Source: a bacterium (lineage in GTDB: Bacteria > RBG-13-66-14). Taken from it: 5,865 nucleotides of DNA. Of the stretch, positions 5,468 through 5,865 are shown piece after piece (position 1 is the first letter of the stretch; every line of letters begins with the position of its first letter). The DNA lies in the NCBI GenBank assembly GCA_026398675.1, contig JAPLSK010000010.1, forward strand, positions 1 through 5,865, written 5' to 3'. Both the position numbers and the translations under genes were made by a program. The notes beneath the pieces were generated by a model. It was given only the letters and a program-made list of their open reading frames with translations. It was not told the origin of the DNA and ran no database searches.

Positions 5468-5494
5468 GTCATCACAAATGGCGAGGCACGTGTT

Positions 5495-5516
5495 AGGGTG
5501 AGGGGCGGGGCGAGGG
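5495..5516 (+). repeat. G-run stretch fitting a G-quadruplex motif
   Basis: The G-runs at 5495-5497, 5502-5505, 5507-5510 and 5514-5516 are separated by loops of 4, 1 and 3 nt. The sequence is a derivative of the GGGTGAGGG part of the hairpin/G-run repeats, here without the C-rich hairpin arm. Confidence 0.5.
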
Positions 5517-5525
5517 CTGCCGCCT

Positions 5526-5575
5526 GTCCCCTCCCCCCTCTGGGGGGAGGGTTAGGGTGAGGGGCAGGGTGAGGG
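5526..5575 (+). repeat. Hairpin/G-run repeat, longest copy
   Basis: The third copy of the 18-nt C-rich unit (5526-5543) leads into six G-runs: 5542-5547, 5549-5551, 5555-5557, 5561-5564, 5567-5569 and 5573-5575, with loops of 1 to 3 nt. CCCCCC at 5533-5538 can pair with GGGGGG at 5542-5547, so a hairpin and a G-quadruplex compete for the first G-run. It contains GGGTTAGGG at 5549-5557. Confidence 0.65.
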
Positions 5576-5583
5576 CAACCTAA

Positions 5584-5610
5584 GAAAAAAGAGCGGGTGG
5601 GGACACCCGC
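5584..5610 (-). terminator. Minus-oriented intrinsic terminator-like hairpin
   Basis: GCGGGTG (5593-5599) pairs with CACCCGC (5604-5610) around a GGGA loop. On the minus strand the stem is followed by TCTTTTTTCTTA, a proper U-tract, so it would stop leftward transcription. No minus-strand gene is visible to its right within the window. It resembles the hairpin at 389-410. Confidence 0.5.
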
Positions 5611-5756
5611 CCCCACGTCGTCGTGAACGCGGGCGGTCGTCTCCCGCGCGACTCAATTTGACCTGAACCTTGACGACTCCCCAGGAAATTCAAACCGCCC
5701 CGCGGGGGACTACTCCACCCCCACAGCGCCTCTTCGTCCCCCAGAGAGGAATTTTG

Positions 5757-5785
5757 TTGCCTTGGGTTCCCCGATTTGCTATCCT
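5757..5785 (+). promoter_or_regulatory. Candidate promoter for the gene beyond the right edge (distal)
   Basis: TTGCCT (5757-5762) and TATCCT (5780-5785) are separated by 17 nt, each matching consensus at 4 of 6 positions. They lie in the AT-richer stretch before the right edge. Confidence 0.35.
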
Positions 5786-5811
5786 CTATCTGTCTTATTG
5801 ATTTAAACCTG

Positions 5812-5841
5812 TTGCGTTTTTTCTCAACTCTTCCGTATCTT
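5812..5841 (+). promoter_or_regulatory. Candidate promoter for the gene beyond the right edge (proximal)
   Basis: TTGCGT (5812-5817) is 18 nt from TATCTT (5836-5841). An overlapping TATACT at 5841-5846 is a better -10 but has no -35 at normal spacing. Transcription would begin close to 5848, leaving a very short leader before the expected start. Confidence 0.35.
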
Positions 5842-5855
5842 ATACTCGAACAACC

Positions 5856-5860
5856 GGAGG
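5856..5860 (+). promoter_or_regulatory. Shine-Dalgarno sequence for the gene beyond the right edge
   Basis: GGAGG at 5856-5860 is a strong Shine-Dalgarno, and 5 nt remain to the window edge. A start codon at or just after 5866 would have ideal spacing. The genes at 4266 and 4354 lack any comparable sequence. Confidence 0.6.
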
Positions 5861-5865
5861 TTACG

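Larger units (their letters stand above)
5353..5865. other. Gene-free intergenic region with repeats, then a promoter zone
   Basis: I see no credible coding region. 5365-5580 is a repeat cluster: three identical 18-nt C-rich units, a GTAG-foot hairpin and two G-quadruplex-type stretches. 5584-5610 is a minus-oriented terminator-like hairpin. 5620-5740 has no clear feature beyond short GC palindromes such as CCCCGCGGGG at 5698-5707. From about 5750 base composition turns AT-rich, with two candidate promoters and a GGAGG near the right edge, so a plus-strand gene very probably begins just outside. Confidence 0.75.

Overview
This is a GC-rich bacterial window. It holds four protein-coding genes in a compact core (431-5352) between two repeat-laden intergenic stretches (1-430 and 5353-5865). 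Bacterial ancestry follows from lgt (lipoprotein maturation) and comEC (DNA uptake), and from a lipoprotein with a normal lipobox. The high GC content, GTG/TTG starts, often absent Shine-Dalgarno sequences and dense short GC-rich hairpin repeats resemble genomes of uncultured candidate phyla (Coatesbacteria-like). That placement is an impression from style, not something the sequence proves.

Layout. 1-430: no gene, a mosaic of hairpin repeats. 431-1018 (-): a small acidic lipoprotein with a glycine-rich linker and a PsbP/DcrB-like C-terminal domain, with its own candidate promoter (perfect TATAAT). 1019-1230: repeat-bearing spacer. 1231-3213 (-): ComEC/Rec2-type DNA-uptake channel with a C-terminal metallo-beta-lactamase domain. 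Its first membrane helix lies in a different frame (3187-3358), so the gene is frameshifted or has an internal deletion. 3361-4266 (-): Lgt, prolipoprotein diacylglyceryl transferase, reading toward comEC with the original comEC start only 2 nt away, so the two form an operon. 4267-4353: divergent intergenic region with a good candidate promoter for lgt. 4354-5352 (+): a 2-hydroxyacyl-CoA dehydratase-family (HgdB/FldC-like, MJ0007-like) iron-sulfur protein with three candidate cluster cysteines. 5353-5865: repeats, G-quadruplex-type G-runs, then an AT-richer promoter zone and a GGAGG ribosome-binding site at the right edge for a plus-strand gene starting just outside.

How the parts relate. 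Lgt would lipidate the product of the 431-1018 gene, as it would all lipoproteins of the cell. ComEC shares the transcript with lgt but has no evident functional link to it. The dehydratase-like gene is divergent and unrelated; no activator ATPase gene lies in the window.

The most interesting signal is in the non-coding DNA. Seven hairpins abut a GTAG tetranucleotide (or CTAC when inverted), as in REP elements. A second repeat family has a hairpin whose G-rich arm is also the first half of a canonical G-quadruplex motif. No CRISPR array, tRNA, rRNA or transposase gene was seen.
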